NCBI GenBank assembly: GCA_025024175.1 | Contig: QCXZ01000138.1 | Location: 1,364,002-1,428,001 of the forward strand | DNA from: Rhyzopertha dominica | Taxonomy: Eukaryota; Arthropoda; Insecta; Coleoptera; Bostrichidae | Length of the DNA: 64,000 nucleotides | Direction: 5' to 3' | Shown: in pieces, positions 12,915-26,005 of the stretch | Numbering within the stretch: the first letter of the stretch is position 1 | How the letters are laid out: every line of letters starts with the position of its first letter | Translations under genes and position numbers: made by a program | Notes under the pieces: model-generated | Seen by the model: the letters and a program-made list of their open reading frames with translations, nothing else | What the model was told of the DNA's origin: nothing | The model's database searches: none

Positions 12915-15900
12915 GTACATGTCTAGGTATGGTTGCCCTGGAATTCTAGTGCGCTTTCGGCTTTCAACGCGATTGCGTTTTTTCACGTTTGTTTTAAATA
13001 TGCAACGAGAATTTTACGCATTTTTGTTAAAATATAGGCATTAATACTTGTATAATAGATACGGGGGAGTATATTGATACTTAAATGACCGCTATACCAT
13101 ATCAAACTTTAAAAAAGTTCCGATTTAAAGTAGTATTGGAGTGCTGCTTTGAGGAATTCAGGTCAGTCGACCAATTTCATTCTTATGTTACCAAAAGAGC
13201 AGCCTTTTGGAAAATTCCAAAATTTTATTCTTCTCAGTTTTCTTTTGCAAGTCAACAACGATGCCCCAAGGTTACTTTTACCTTTTTCCAAATAATCTGC
13301 CAGCACTATCTCATCTTTGCCTCAGCCAGCTCAAGCAAGAATCTTGCCTGTCGATATTTGAACACGAAATTTTTNTATGCTAGAGTCATAGTGAAATTGC
13401 ATTACTCCTTGGTATATGTGTGATGTGATGTGAAGAGCCCACGATAGTTATATAATAAAAAGCCAATCCAAAGGTTACAAATATCTTCAAAACAACTTCT
13501 TTCGATCTTGACGTTTAAATGTGCTTTAAATCAGCATTCCAGCGTTTCGAAATCCATGTCAAGTTTGGGATGAACGATGTGAAACACATGCTCGTATCAA
13601 ATGATATTATGGACAGAATTTATTTATGTTTTGCAACAATTAGCCTTACAACGTTTAATAGCAGCATTTAAAGGACACTGGTATTGGACGAAGCCTATTG
13701 GAGCACGTGTTACGTCATGCGGAGAGTTACGGCAGTAAATTGTCATAGGCTGTCTCGTCTGTCAGCGATAGTGTGGACAGTTGTATGCATTTCCTTTGTT
13801 TATTTTGAGCTTCCAATAATTTGTGGATATATTAAGCAAGTCTTCTGTAGTCGTATTCATTGCAAGCATAAGTTATTTGAATTTGTCATTTTGCCCAAGC
13901 AGGGAACAAGAACTTGACAGGAGACATCTACAGATTGTAGGTATGAGGTTAACACAGAATATTCCAGGATCCCTGTATCTGTAGCATCCATCAATAATGG
14001 AGTTTATTGATACTCAAGTTCTTATTCATTCATTTATAAANTTCTACTTGATTAACAGCAATTTTTATCCAAAATAATACCTGTACACTAATTCACTTAG
14101 ATCACTCTTATTACACTTTACTTTACCGTCTAATTCTACAAAATCTTTTGTCTAAGTTGTTTTGTAATTCAATTCATTAGATTACATGATGACAAAAATT
14201 GCTTCATTGATTCAATGATGCTTTCAAAGTAATGACAGTAGCTAAATTAAGTTTGTTCCGTTCTCAAATCAAATCTCTCTGTTCAGTGGTCTTCTTGTGC
14301 TTCCCACATGCAGTTTACGTTACTAGCGCTATCAGCTGTTCTATAAAGAGTAGTCATAAGTAATAAGAATGTTTCTGAACCTGAAGCGACAAAGTTGCGT
14401 GAATTTTAGACTTGTGTTAATCGAATTCATTGTTTGCAGTGCCCTATACAGGGGTAGGATATCATACTGATAATCAATTTTTTTCGGTCGCACTATCTTG
14501 AAAACGTGCACATTTTTTGTATTTTCCATAGTAACACATGACGAGATAAAAAAAACTAAAGAATCAGGTCTTTATTTGTTTTAACTGTAATCTAATTACA
14601 ATGGTTTATCAAGTAGTTCCTCATTGAACACAAAATAACAAAAGTTATTAATTAGTTCAAACGGACGAAAAAGTATTTTGCTGTTTAGGAAATACAGAGC
14701 CAAAATGCCACTGACATCTTTACTTAATTCAAATTGTACTCTCCGCTTGACGTCATGCGCATGCGAAGCAATTAAGACAGCAAAACTAGCAGGTGTATTA
14801 TGTATGTGTACGTACATAATGGATTTAAAAGCGTATTTGATCGTCAATATTTAAAGAAGCCTGCCTTCGCTTTGTATTTTTCTATCGTCATAAGGATTCG
14901 GTAGCTAAATTTAGTTAGCGTATTTACAAGGCAGAATTAAGCTATAGTATCTGTAAAATATCTATATCAAAGACACAGTAATAAGCATATTAAACAAATA
15001 TTTAAAATCAGTAAAAGTTTTATAAGCCTTTTCATCACTAATTTGTTTCTGACCCCAAAAAAAACTTGTATGGCAACTTCTGGTTGGATAGTAACAACAT
15101 TTAGTCCGTACTATGTATGAGGGGATATTAATGAGTTTTTAGCCTAATACAGAAAAGATCGAAATTTTTAAATAACCAAAATGTATTGCTGCTGAAATGG
15201 GATTCTACTACAAGCTACATATACTTCAAACAGGCAAGGCTGACTATTTACCAATACACTCTTGTAATCAAGGAAAGAAACTGTCATAAAGTGGTATATT
15301 TGTGCAATAAAGTGCACAATAAAACGACGCACTAGAGTTCTGGGGCACTAATACGAATTCAGAGTTGAATACAAGAAACATATTAGATATGAAAGTACAA
15401 TTATTTTTTTATATTTTTATAAAAAAACATTATTTTTGCACCAAAATTACCTAGATGTATTCAACTATCGAGTTGTACAATTAAGGAATAAATTGCATAA
15501 TCGTCATACTCAAGTCTAGGATAAGGATGATGATTGAATGTCGATTTTGCAAATCCTGATTTTTCCATTAATTAAATTTCTCCATGGAATAGAAGGTGGC
15601 TTGAGTTTTACATCATTTTTGTAGTTTTGTGTGTAGAAAACACTAGGTTCCGAAACATATTCACAACTTTGTGAATTTTTTTTGAAATTCGCCCACTTGA
15701 GCTGACACGGAGAAAATGCATTTTAATTACCCATAGGTCCAGGTACAGTTTCAGAAAAATCGGTCGAACAGAACCTGAAAATATCCTGCTGGCACCATAC
15801 TTTGTAGCGACCCAGTATAATTTTTTAAGTAATAAGTTGGATTCATTTGTTACGTTTTGGAATACTGATTTTAGTCTTCACGAGATAACGCGTAATTTTA

Positions 15901-18831
15901 CTCTTGTATTTCAAGGCAACTACCAACAATGAATTGNTTTTAAAAATGTTCAGGTTGCATTTGAAATATTGAAAAGGGAATACAAGCATTTGAATTGAAT
16001 GCTTACTGGTCATTTTTACCGCTAATTGCAATAATCTAGTAACATTTTAAGCAGTTCTAATGCGTAACTACGACTGACTTGGAACAAGAACCCGTCGATT
16101 TTCCACAGAAAGCATTTCGATTCCTATATTTCATCCTTGACGGTAGCCAACCCGTTCTTGCCGCAGCACTTCGCACATACGTACTTTTCCCTGAAGAGAT
16201 ACCCAGCCGTACCTGCATATTATGTCAAGTTTTTTCATATGAAATACGCGAACTCGTCCTTGGAAACGCTGCCATTTCCAATTGCAATAATCGTGCTGTA
16301 GGAATGCAGGTGTAATTATATAGTCGTGTTTTCTGTAGTTTTGCCGTCATTATTCCACTTAACATCTCTGTTGGGCCATAACGCACGCTGCGATAGTGAT
16401 CATAGTAATCACTGTTGCGGGGTGAGTACCTAGATCTCTATTAAAGTGTAACAACCGTAATTATTTCCCACGTAAAACGTAATTTGGAGACTGCAATCTA
16501 AATTGAGGAGGAGTAAAGTGTGGATGCTCGAGAGCGCGCTACATCGTTTAAATTGGATGAAAATTGTAACACTAAAGGAATGTATTGCACTGCGTTGATG
16601 TTACAAGGGATTATGCTTTAAAAAAATATAAGTTTGATCAATTCTACAACTGCCGCCAAACTCTTGTTAATTTTAGATGCTAGCCTGTCTCCAGACAGGA
16701 ATCGTCCATACCTGTTTAATAAAAGAGGCAAAGAAATGATGACCGCTTTATTTTGCTGTAACATGAGTGGGGGTCAAAAATTAACTACTCCTTAGGTGCA
16801 TTAAAAAAGAACTTGACGGAAGGACGTTAGAAAAACGTTAGTCTGGATGGATGGTCTAATTAGACCGGTGAATTGATTTCATCTGAGATGAGACTCAATA
16901 TGAATCGATTGAATTGTGTGCATTTATGTTAAAAAACAATTTTTATTCGAAAACTAACAAATTTGTCAGGTTGCAAAGACGAGAATCAAGTAGATTTATC
17001 ATATGATCAGAGAAATATGTTTTTCTATTTCGCGTTCATAATGAGGCCATTCATAATAGAGCCATTTCGAAACTTTTTATTTTCCTATCTTGGTATCACT
17101 GCAAAAACATTAAAGAAACTCCACCTCGTAACGTCGTAACTGTCATGGTTCTCGTCAAAATTGATACTTAGCCAACTTAAGCGTGGAAAGTTAAATCTCC
17201 CTAAATTTTTGATTTTTATGAAACATCTCACATTTTCTTGTGTAGGAGACGCAAATAGAAAAAATAGGATAAAAAAACCCGTTTCATAAGGCCCTTTGTC
17301 GCACTTATCCTTCGGCTCGTTTAGTAATCTTTGGATGCGTGCGACAAAATGGCGTCTTATGAAACTAGTTTTTTAATTTTTTTTCTAATTTATAACGGGG
17401 ATGCCGACCTTTATTTAGCTTTAAGAATACTCTTTGTATTCTAAACCAAAGCTTTCGGCGGACTTTATTTCGCACCTTCTTCAGGTTAAAGCTTTCAGCA
17501 TTTATTAAGTCCGTGGAAATCAGACGATAAAGCTTTACCTTTGTCCCCTTCATCTTTTACTGAATTTAGGTTTTCATCAATCCACGATCTTTTATTATCG
17601 CTTCTCAGGAAAAAATCGACATGATATAATCTCTCAAAACTTCCAAATACTTACACTTTTTTTTCGCAAAAAGCTTTTCGATTTCTTTTTTCGTAACGAA
17701 AACCTAACTTTTTTATTAATCGCCACAAGCTAGTCCTACTAAACTCATAAAGATGTATTTCTTTCACTAATTAGTCCACGGTGAGTCCACTGTTTCGTGC
17801 TCCTTTTTTCCCATTTATTATAAAGCATTTAGGACTTCTTTTAGAGAAGTTTAGATCGTTGGTTACGGGCTATCTCCGTTTCTCATCTTCGAAAAAAACT
17901 TTTTCTTTATAGTTTATTTCTTTACTAGGTTTTATGACGTTTCTCACGGTTTTGAAATCAACTTTTAGAGCATCGAGTACGCGTTGAGCTACAGACGTGA
18001 CCGGTTTCAGTGGTCAATAATTTTTTTATGAAGTATTCGACTGTATTAAAGATCATTTGATCAACAAGAAATAAATTTAGTGAAAACAAAACGTATGAAG
18101 AAAATATGCGGCAATAAATATGCAGATATATAAAACAACAATTTTGGAATTGTATTTTTGAATTAATATTAAACATGCTGTTTTACCACACAAAAAGTAC
18201 TGTTTTATGTGGTTCTGAATTTTATTTTTGAGTTAATTTTAAACTTGCTGGCTTACCACATAAAAAGTACTGTTTTATGTGGTTCTGAAAAGAAACGACC
18301 TTAAATAAAAACGCGAATGATAAAAAATCACTCTCCGGCCACAGTAAAATAATAAATGATCCAAATTCTACGAGCTTTATTTAACCCTTCAAGTAGCCCT
18401 CAGGTAAGCAGTTAAAGATGCGTCTAATGTCTGAAATATAATTGTTTTTCAGATTAGAATAATCTTTATGAATGATAGGGACTGAAAACAACAACTTTTT
18501 TCTTTTCATTTTGTCCAAAAAGTACAGGTATATTCATAGTTCTATCGAGATAGAAATTCTTATCAAAAGTGCTTTTATCTTTGGTATTTTAAATGGTTGT
18601 TAGCATAACATGAATTTATAAAGTTATCCGTTTCTCCCAAACAAGCCATAGAAGTTACTGATAGTGACTTGGTTTTACATAAATGTCTTCTAGTGAACAC
18701 CACCACCTTGCTTTAACCGAAAAATTGCTTGATAAAAAGTTGATTCACATTCCTTTCGGGAATCACTCGTGTCATGAAATAAATTGATGTAGATTCAATT
18801 TGATTTCTCACATAAGGTATGTCTGTTTTAG
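12915..18831 (+). other. Intron of the Methuselah-like gene (5.9 kb)
   Basis: The donor is gtacat at 12915 and the acceptor is gtctgttttag, ending at 18831. No further exon was recognised inside. The interval includes AT-rich sequence, a hammerhead-like hairpin near 17453-17484 and the 18.1-18.3 kb tandem repeat. The open frame at about 16079-16315 has somewhat protein-like composition but no recognisable family or splice support. Confidence 0.6.
18134..18290. repeat. Two-unit tandem duplication containing a perfect hairpin
   Basis: Two tandem units of about 70 bp share the string aaaaagtactgttttatgtg and the following ggttctgaa, with AT-rich sequence between. In the second unit, accacataaaa and ttttatgtggt are perfect 11-nt inverted arms around agtactg-like spacer sequence. 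In the first unit the left arm has one change (accacacaaaa). It lies in the GPCR intron. Confidence 0.7.
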
Positions 18832-19005
18832 AGCTGCCACTTGGAAGAATTCTGGCAGAAGCTGGTGGTCGTTATGGCATCACGTGGATAATGGATGTGG
18901 TGTCCACTATAGTTGGAGGACTCAAGAAATATGGTACTTGCCTGATCTCATCAATTGTCTACAGGGTGTCTTCATTTTCATTGTCATTGGGGTGACCAGC
19001 CTCAG
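18832..19005 (+). CDS. Methuselah-like GPCR, exon carrying TM6-TM7, with apparent frame disruptions
   Basis: The acceptor tttag ends at 18831 and the donor gtaata starts at 19006. The first base completes the AG left by the 12776-12914 exon, giving Arg. Read in pieces the exon gives WQKLVVVM, then ITWIMDVVSTIVGG (TM6), then IWYLPDLINCLQGVFIFIVI (TM7), all strongly Methuselah-like. To join them, one base is missing at each of three short homopolymers: TT near 18851, GG near 18874 and AAA near 18927. The three losses total three, so the terminal part is back in the starting frame. This could be sequencing error at homopolymers or genuine decay. The exon encoding the cytoplasmic tail was not identified and may lie near the gap downstream. 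Confidence 0.75.
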
Positions 19006-20597
19006 GTAATATAAACTGTTTTAGAAATATGTTATAGTTAGAGAAAATATTACTAAATTAAATTCGTAGGCTGACAAAATCTAATGGGCATAAATAAATG
19101 ATCTCAAAAATTCAGTTTAATACAAATGACTTTAATGAATAAGTGGGAAAATATCTAATTGTTAGAAAATGCTTACTTAAATACTAGAACCCGATGGGTT
19201 TGAAAAAAGATTGGGTGGAAGACTTTTAAACTATACGTTTAGATTACTGTAAATGCCAGACATTTGACACCAAGAGACGATTTTATTTTATTTATTAAAT
19301 CGTTCTTTGATTTGAATCATAAAGCATGACCGTAGCAACCAGATTCGGATAGTTTTCCTATTATCTCTGCAAAGCCGAAATTCAGGTTCTTACGGATCGC
19401 CCATAGGTGACGCCCCATGAAGAGTGGATTTAAAATTGGACTAATTTTGGCACAAGCTAAACTACAAAGTACCATAAATTCTTATTTACTCAGTTAACAT
19501 TAGGTTTAATTTTAAGTAATAAAAGTCCAAATACCAACCATTCAATAATTTAATGTCATAATAATACTTACCGTATAATAGCAATTGATATTTAGTATCA
19601 TAAATTTATTTGGTTTTCTTCTCTAATTGACTGTAAAGTTAGTAAAATCCAAACTAAAATAATTTTGAATTGAATTGAAATTTGTAACATAATACCCTAA
19701 TTTAAAAAAAAATAGAGCACCTAAAGTATTGCGTATATATTGTTCAGAGCATTTTAAAAGCTTATATTAAATACTTTGAATAGGTTCATAAAAATCACAT
19801 GAACTATTTTTTTATATTCTACTTGTGCAAAGCAGTGCGTTTTTTCCTCTGTATGGTTTTTTAACCCATAAATAGCACTACATTGCATTTTAAATTAAAA
19901 TATAATTAATTATTAAGACGCAATGTTAGAAATTTATAATCAGACAGCGGTAATAATTATAGACCTGTAAACTACCGTCGTCTATCGTCAGTGTTGGAAT
20001 CTCTATCTACAGAGAACCACTTTTGTTTTGTGCATGGAATTATGAGTAGGTGACTTTTTAACGGTATTTTATGTCGTCTGGCTAATGAAGGGCGCAACCA
20101 TCGCATTCGTAAAAATCTATGCTAGAGAAAACGTGAAATTTTCTCGGCGTTTAATGTGTAATTAACAATCTAATAATCAAAAATTCTATTCCGAAGGCTG
20201 AACCTTTGCGCTTGGAAAGCCGCGAAAATTTGGTTCAGCACCAAGCTAATCACAGCTATGTAATGCTACAGACGTGTTATAGTGACGCTTGGTGGCAGCA
20301 CCTCCTAATAGATAAAAATGATGTAAATCAAATATAAAATTTACGGAAATTTAGCACACTTAATTGTAGACGTCAGGTAATTTTTTTAGTTCATTTGTAT
20401 CTTTTTATCTGTAAAAAATTGTTTTTTTTTAATAACTTCATACCAAATTTTGTTATAACTGAAACATTTTGAATCTTCGGGTAGATAATAAACCCTAAAG
20501 ATCACCTTAAAAAAGTCATCAAGTATTCTATATGTAGGGCAGCAGAAATTTAGTCGTAAATTCTGTAACTTTAAATGGCATATGATGCTTTATTAAA
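19006..20597 (+). other. Downstream of the GPCR exon, no exon recognised
   Basis: A last GPCR exon with the cytoplasmic tail is expected after the donor at 19006. I found no convincing candidate in these 1.6 kb before the gap. One weak possibility begins after an acceptor-like ctatctacag near 20011 and reads only 12 codons to a stop; it lacks the basic residues usual after TM7. Confidence 0.35.
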
Positions 20598-20697
20598 NNN
20601 NNNNNNNNNNNNNNNNNNNNNNNNNNNNNNNNNNNNNNNNNNNNNNNNNNNNNNNNNNNNNNNNNNNNNNNNNNNNNNNNNNNNNNNNNNNNNNNNN
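20598..20697. other. Assembly gap (100 N)
   Basis: This is a run of exactly 100 N directly beside the satellite array. That length is a common placeholder for unknown distance, so the true array length and any sequence between the GPCR and the array are unknown. Confidence 0.98.
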
Positions 20698-23600
20698 AAA
20701 TTATTTTGGCTCAAAATCGGCATACTCATGTATTTTGAGCTGCTGATTCCCAAAAATGCATTCAGAAATGAGCTAGGACGTCGGGAAATTAATTTTTCGT
20801 AAATTGAAAGTTCTACTCTAGGTCACTTTTCAGACGAACCGTTGCAGCTAGAGAAAAACTGACACACTCCCGAAATGCAGCAGTCCACATTAGTAAATGA
20901 ACATAAAATTAGCGTAATCGGAGACCATGAAAATTTCGAGTGAAAAAACAACAAAGGGGTTAGCCTTTGCTCTTTTGCCGTTTTCGGTGAAAATTATTTT
21001 TGGCTCAAAATCGCATACTCGATGTATTTTGAGCTGCTGATTCCAAAAAATGGCATTCAGAAATGAGCTAGGACGTCGGGAAATTAATTTTTCGTAAATT
21101 GAAAGTTTCTACTCTAGGTCACTTTTCAGACGAACCGTTGCAGCTAGGAAGAAAAACTGACACCACTCCGAAATGCAGCAGGTCCACATTAGTAAATGAC
21201 ATAAAATTAGCGTAATCGGGAGACCATTGAAATTTCGAGGTGAAAAAACAACAAAGGGGTTAGCCTTTTGCTCTTTTGCCGTTTTCGGTGAAAATATTTT
21301 TGGCTCAAAATCGGCCATACTCATGTATTTTGAGCTGCTGATTCCAAAATTGCATTCAGAAATTGGAGTAGGACTCGTCGGGAAATTAATTTTTTCTTTA
21401 ATGAAAGTTTCTACTCTAGGTCACTTTTCAGACGAACCGTTGCAGCTAGAGAAAAACTGACACCACTCCGAAATGCAGCAGTCCACATTAGTAAATGAAC
21501 ATAAAATTAGCGTAATCGGAGACCATGAAATTTCGAGGTGAAAAAACAACAAAGGGGTTAGCCTTTGCTCTTTTGCCGTTTTCGGTGAAATTATTTTTGG
21601 CTCAAAATCGGCATACTCATGTATTTTGAGCTGCTGATTCCAAAAATGCATTCAGAAATGAGCTAGGACGTCGGGAAATTAATTTTTCTTAAATTTGAAA
21701 GTTCTACTCTAGGTCACTTTTCAGACGAACCGTTGCAGCTAGAGAAAAACTGACACCACTCCGAAATGCAGCAGGTCCACATTAGTAAATGAACATAAAA
21801 TTAGCGTAATCGGAGACCATGAAATTTCGAGGTGAAAAAACAACAAAGGGGTTAGCCTTTGCTCTTTTGCCGTTTTCGGTGAAAATTATTTTTGGCTCAA
21901 AATCGGCAATACTCATGTATTTTGAGCTGCTGATTCCAAAAATGCATTCAGAAATGAGCTAGGACGTCGGGAAATTAATTTTTCTTAAATTGAAAGTTCT
22001 ACTCTAGGTCACTTTTCAGACGAACCGTTGCAGCTAGAGAAAAACTGACACCACTCCGAAATGCAGCAGGTCCACATTAGTAAATGAACATAAAATTAGC
22101 GTAATCGGAGACCATGAAATTTCGAGGTGAAAAAACAACAAAGGGGTTAGCCTTTGCTCTTTTGCCGTTTTCGGTGAAAATTATTTTTGGCTCAAAATCG
22201 GCATACTGATGTATTTTGAGCTGCTGATTCCAAAAATGCATTCAGAAATGAGCTAGGACGTCGGGAAATTAATTTTTCTTAAATTGAAAGTTCTACTCTA
22301 GGTCACTTTTCAGACGAACCGTTGCAGCTAGAGAAAAAACTGACACCACTCCGAAATGCAGCAGGTCCACATTAGTAAATGAACATAAAATTAGCGTAAT
22401 CGGAGACCATGAAATTTCGAGGTGAAAAAACAACAAAGGGGTTGTTAGCCTTTGCTCTTTTGCCGTTTTCGGTGAAAATTATTTTTGGCTCAAAATCGGC
22501 ATACTGATGTATTTTGAGCTGCTGATTTCCAAAAATGCATTCAGAAATGAGCTAGGACGTCGGGAAATTAATTTTTTCGTAAATTGAAAGTTCTACTCTA
22601 GGTCACTTTTCAGACGAACCGTTGCAGCTAGAGAAAAACTGACACCACTCCGAAATGCAGCAGGTCCACATTAGTAAATGAACATAAAATTAGCGTAATC
22701 GGAGACCATGAAATTTCGAGGTGAAAAAACAACAAAGGGGTTAGCCTTTGCTCTTTTGCCGTTTTCGGTGAAATTATTTTTGGCTCAAAATCGGCATACT
22801 GATGTATTTTGAGCTGCTGATTCCAAAAATGCATTCAGAAATGAGCTAGGACGTCGGGAAATTAATTTTCGTAAATTGAAAGTTCTACTCTAGGTCACTT
22901 TTCAGACGAACCGTTGCAGCTAGAGAAAAACTGACACCACTCCGAAATGCAGCAGGTCCACATTAGTAAATGAACATAAAATTAGCGTAATCGGAGACCA
23001 TGAAACTTCGAGGTGAAAAATCAACAAAGGGGTTAGCCTTTGCTCTTTTGCCGTTTTCGGTGAAAATTATTTTTGGCTCAAAATCGGCATACTGATGTAT
23101 TTTGAGCTGCTGATTCCAAAAATGCATTCAGAAATGAGCTAGGACGTCGGGAAATTAATTTTTCTTAAATTGAAAGTTCTACTCTAGGTCACTTTTCAGA
23201 CGAACCGTTGCAGCTAGAGAAAAACTGACACCACTCCGAAATGCAGCAGGTCCACATTAGTAAATGAACATAAAATTAGCGTAATCGGAGACCATGAAAT
23301 TTCGTGGTGAAAAAACAACAAAGGGTGTTAGCCTTTGCTTTTTTGCCGTTTTCGGTGAAAATTATTTTTGGCTCAAAATCGGCATACTCATGTATTTTGA
23401 GCTGCTGATTCCAAAAATGCATTCAGAAATGAGCTAGGACGTCGGGAAATTAATTTTNCGTAAATTGAAAGTTCTACTCTAGGTCACTTTTCAGACGAAC
23501 CGTTGCAGCTAGAGAAAAACTGACACCACTCCGAAATGCAGCAGGTCCACATTAGTAAATGAACATAAAATTAGCGTAATCGGAGACCATGAAATTTCGA

Positions 23601-25806
23601 GGTGAAAAAACAACAAAGGGGTTAGCCTTTGCTCTTTTGCCGTTTTCGGTGAAAATTATTTTTGGCTCAAAATCGGCATACTGATGTATTTTGAGCTGCT
23701 GATTCCAAAAATGCATTCAGAAATGAGCTAGGACGTCGGGAAATTAATTTTTCGTAAATTGAAAGTTCTACTCTAGGTCACTTTTCAGACGAACCGTTGC
23801 AGCTAGAGAAAAACTGACACCACTCCGAAATGCAGCAGGTCCACATTAGTAAATGAACATAAAATTAGCGTAATCGGAGACCATGAAATTTCGAGGTGAA
23901 AAAACAACAAAGGGGTTAGCCTTTGCTCTTTTGCCGTTTTCGGTGAAAATTATTTTTGGCTCAAAATCGGCATACTCATGTATTTTGAGCTGCTGATTCC
24001 AAAAATGCATTCAGAAATGAGCTAGGACGTCGGGAAATTAATTTTTCGTAAATTGAAAGTTCTACTCTAGGTCACTGTTCAGACGAACCGTTGCAGCTAG
24101 AGAAAAACTGACACCACTCCGAAATGCAGCAGGTCCACATTAGTAAATGAACATAAAATTAGCGTAATCGGAGACCATGAAATTTCGAGGTGAAAAAACA
24201 ACAAAGGGGTTAGCCTTTGCTCTTTTGCCGTTTTCGGTGAAAATTATATTTGGCTCAAAATCGGCATACTCATGTATTTTGAGCTGCTGATTCCAAAAAT
24301 GCATTCAGAAATGAGCTAGGACGTCGGGAAATTAATTTTTCTTAAATTGAAAGTTCTACTCTAGGTCACTTTTCAGACGAACCGTTGCAGCTAGAGAAAA
24401 ACTGACACCACTCCGAAATGCAGCAGGTCCACATTAGTAAATGAACATAAAATTAGCGTAATCGGAGACCATGAAATTTCGAGGTGAAAAAAACAACAAA
24501 GGGGTTAGCCTTTGCTCTTTTGCCGTTTTCGGTGAAAATTATTTTTGGCTCAAAATCGGCATACTCATGTATTTTGAGCTGCTGATTCCAAAAATGCATT
24601 CAGAAATGAGCTAGGACGTCGGGAAATTAATTTTTCGTAAATTGAAAGTTCTACTCTAGGTCACTTTTCAGACGAACCGTTGCAGCTAGAGAAAAACTGA
24701 CACCACTCCGAAATGCAGCAGGTCCACATTAGTAAATGAACATAAAATTAGCGTAATCGGAGACCATGAAATTTCGAGGTGAAAAAACAACAAAGGGGTT
24801 AGCCTTTGCTCTTTTGCCGTTTTCGGTGAAAATTATTTTTGGCTCAAAATCGGCATACTGATGTATTTTGAGCTGCTGATTCCAAAAATGCATTCAGAAA
24901 TGAGCTAGGACGTCGGGAAATTAATTTTTCTTAAATTGAAAGTTCTACTCTAGGTCACTTTTCAGACGAACCGTTGCAGCTAGAGAAAAACTGACACCAC
25001 TCCGAAATGCAGCAGGTCCACATTAGTAAATGAACATAAAATTAGCGTAATCGGAGACCATGAAATTTCGAAGTGAAAAAACAACAAAGGGGTTAGCCTT
25101 TGCTCTTTTGCCGTTTTCGGTGAAAATTATTTTTGGCTCAAAATCGGCATACTCATGTATTTTGAGCTGCTGATTCCAAAAATGCATTCAGAAATGAGCT
25201 AGGACGTCGGGAAATTAATTTTTCTTAAATTGAAAGTTCTACTCTAGGTCACTTTTCAGACGAACCGTTGCAGCTAGAGAAAAACTGACACCACTCCGAA
25301 ATGCAGCAGGTCCACATTAGTAAATGAACATAAAATTAGCGTAATCGGAGACCATGAAATTTCGAGGTGAAAAAACAACAAAGGGGTTAGCCTTTGCTCT
25401 TTTGCCGTTTTCGGTGAAAATTATTTTTGGCTCAAAATCGGCATACTCATGTATTTTGAGCTGCTGATTCCAAAAATGCATTCAGAAATGAGCTAGGACG
25501 TCGGGAAATTAATTTTTCTTAAATTGAAAGTTCTACTCTAGGTCACTTTTCAGACGAACCGTTGCAGCTAGAGAAAAACTGACACCACTCCGAAATGCAG
25601 CAGGTCCACATTAGTAAATGAACATAAAATTAGCGTAATCGGAGACCATGAAATTTCGAGGTGAAAAAACAACAAAGAGGTTAGCCTTTGCTCTTTTGCC
25701 GTTTTCGGTGAAAATTATTTTTGGCTCAAAATCGGCATACTCATGTATTTTGAGCTGCTGATTCCAAAAATGCATTCAGAAATGAGCTAGGACGTCGGGA
25801 AATTAT
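20698..25806. repeat. Satellite array, 294-bp unit, about 17 copies
   Basis: Successive occurrences of gacgtcgggaaatta in the right half are spaced 294, 295, 294, 294, 294 and 294 bp. From about 20782 to 25796 that gives about 17 units, all head to tail. The left edge is the N gap; the right edge breaks sharply at about 25806, where the unit stops within gggaaatta. Units right of about 21.7 kb differ at few sites, mainly a C/G site (catactcatg or catactgatg) and a G/T site (ttcgtaaatt or ttcttaaatt). Units near the gap carry many one-base indels. Repeated 70-codon frames on both strands are by-products of the repetition. Function unknown; a local heterochromatic satellite is the simplest reading. 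Confidence 0.97.
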
Positions 25807-26005
25807 AACGATTCATAAATGAGACTCATTTGGCTTCAACATAACAGATAGCAAACGCTGACGAGACTGACAAGTAGCAAGCAAAAAGCCTGTAGTGCGC
25901 ATCTTACTACAGGTTTGTCAAAAGGCTCAGTAAATCCTCATACATCCTTGGAACTCCAAGGAAATCCCCGTAAATCCTACTCACTGTACATCAAAAATCC
26001 TCTGC
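25807..26005. other. Junction between satellite and mariner relic
   Basis: This is unique sequence after the abrupt end of the array. It may include decayed transposon sequence upstream of the readable relic, but no motif shows it. Confidence 0.4.

Noticed and set aside
16079..16315. 78-codon frame with fairly protein-like composition
   Set aside because: No motif or splice-bounded pattern; lies in the GPCR intron. Possibly old transposon sequence, but nothing shows it.
20001..20050. Short terminal exon for the GPCR after the acceptor-like sequence near 20011
   Set aside because: Only 12 codons, no basic juxtamembrane residues, and weak acceptor context.
20698..25806. Repeat array as a CRISPR, or repeated 70-codon frames as a protein family
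   Set aside because: Units are 294 bp without short repeat/spacer alternation, the genome is eukaryotic, and the frames recur only because the DNA recurs.
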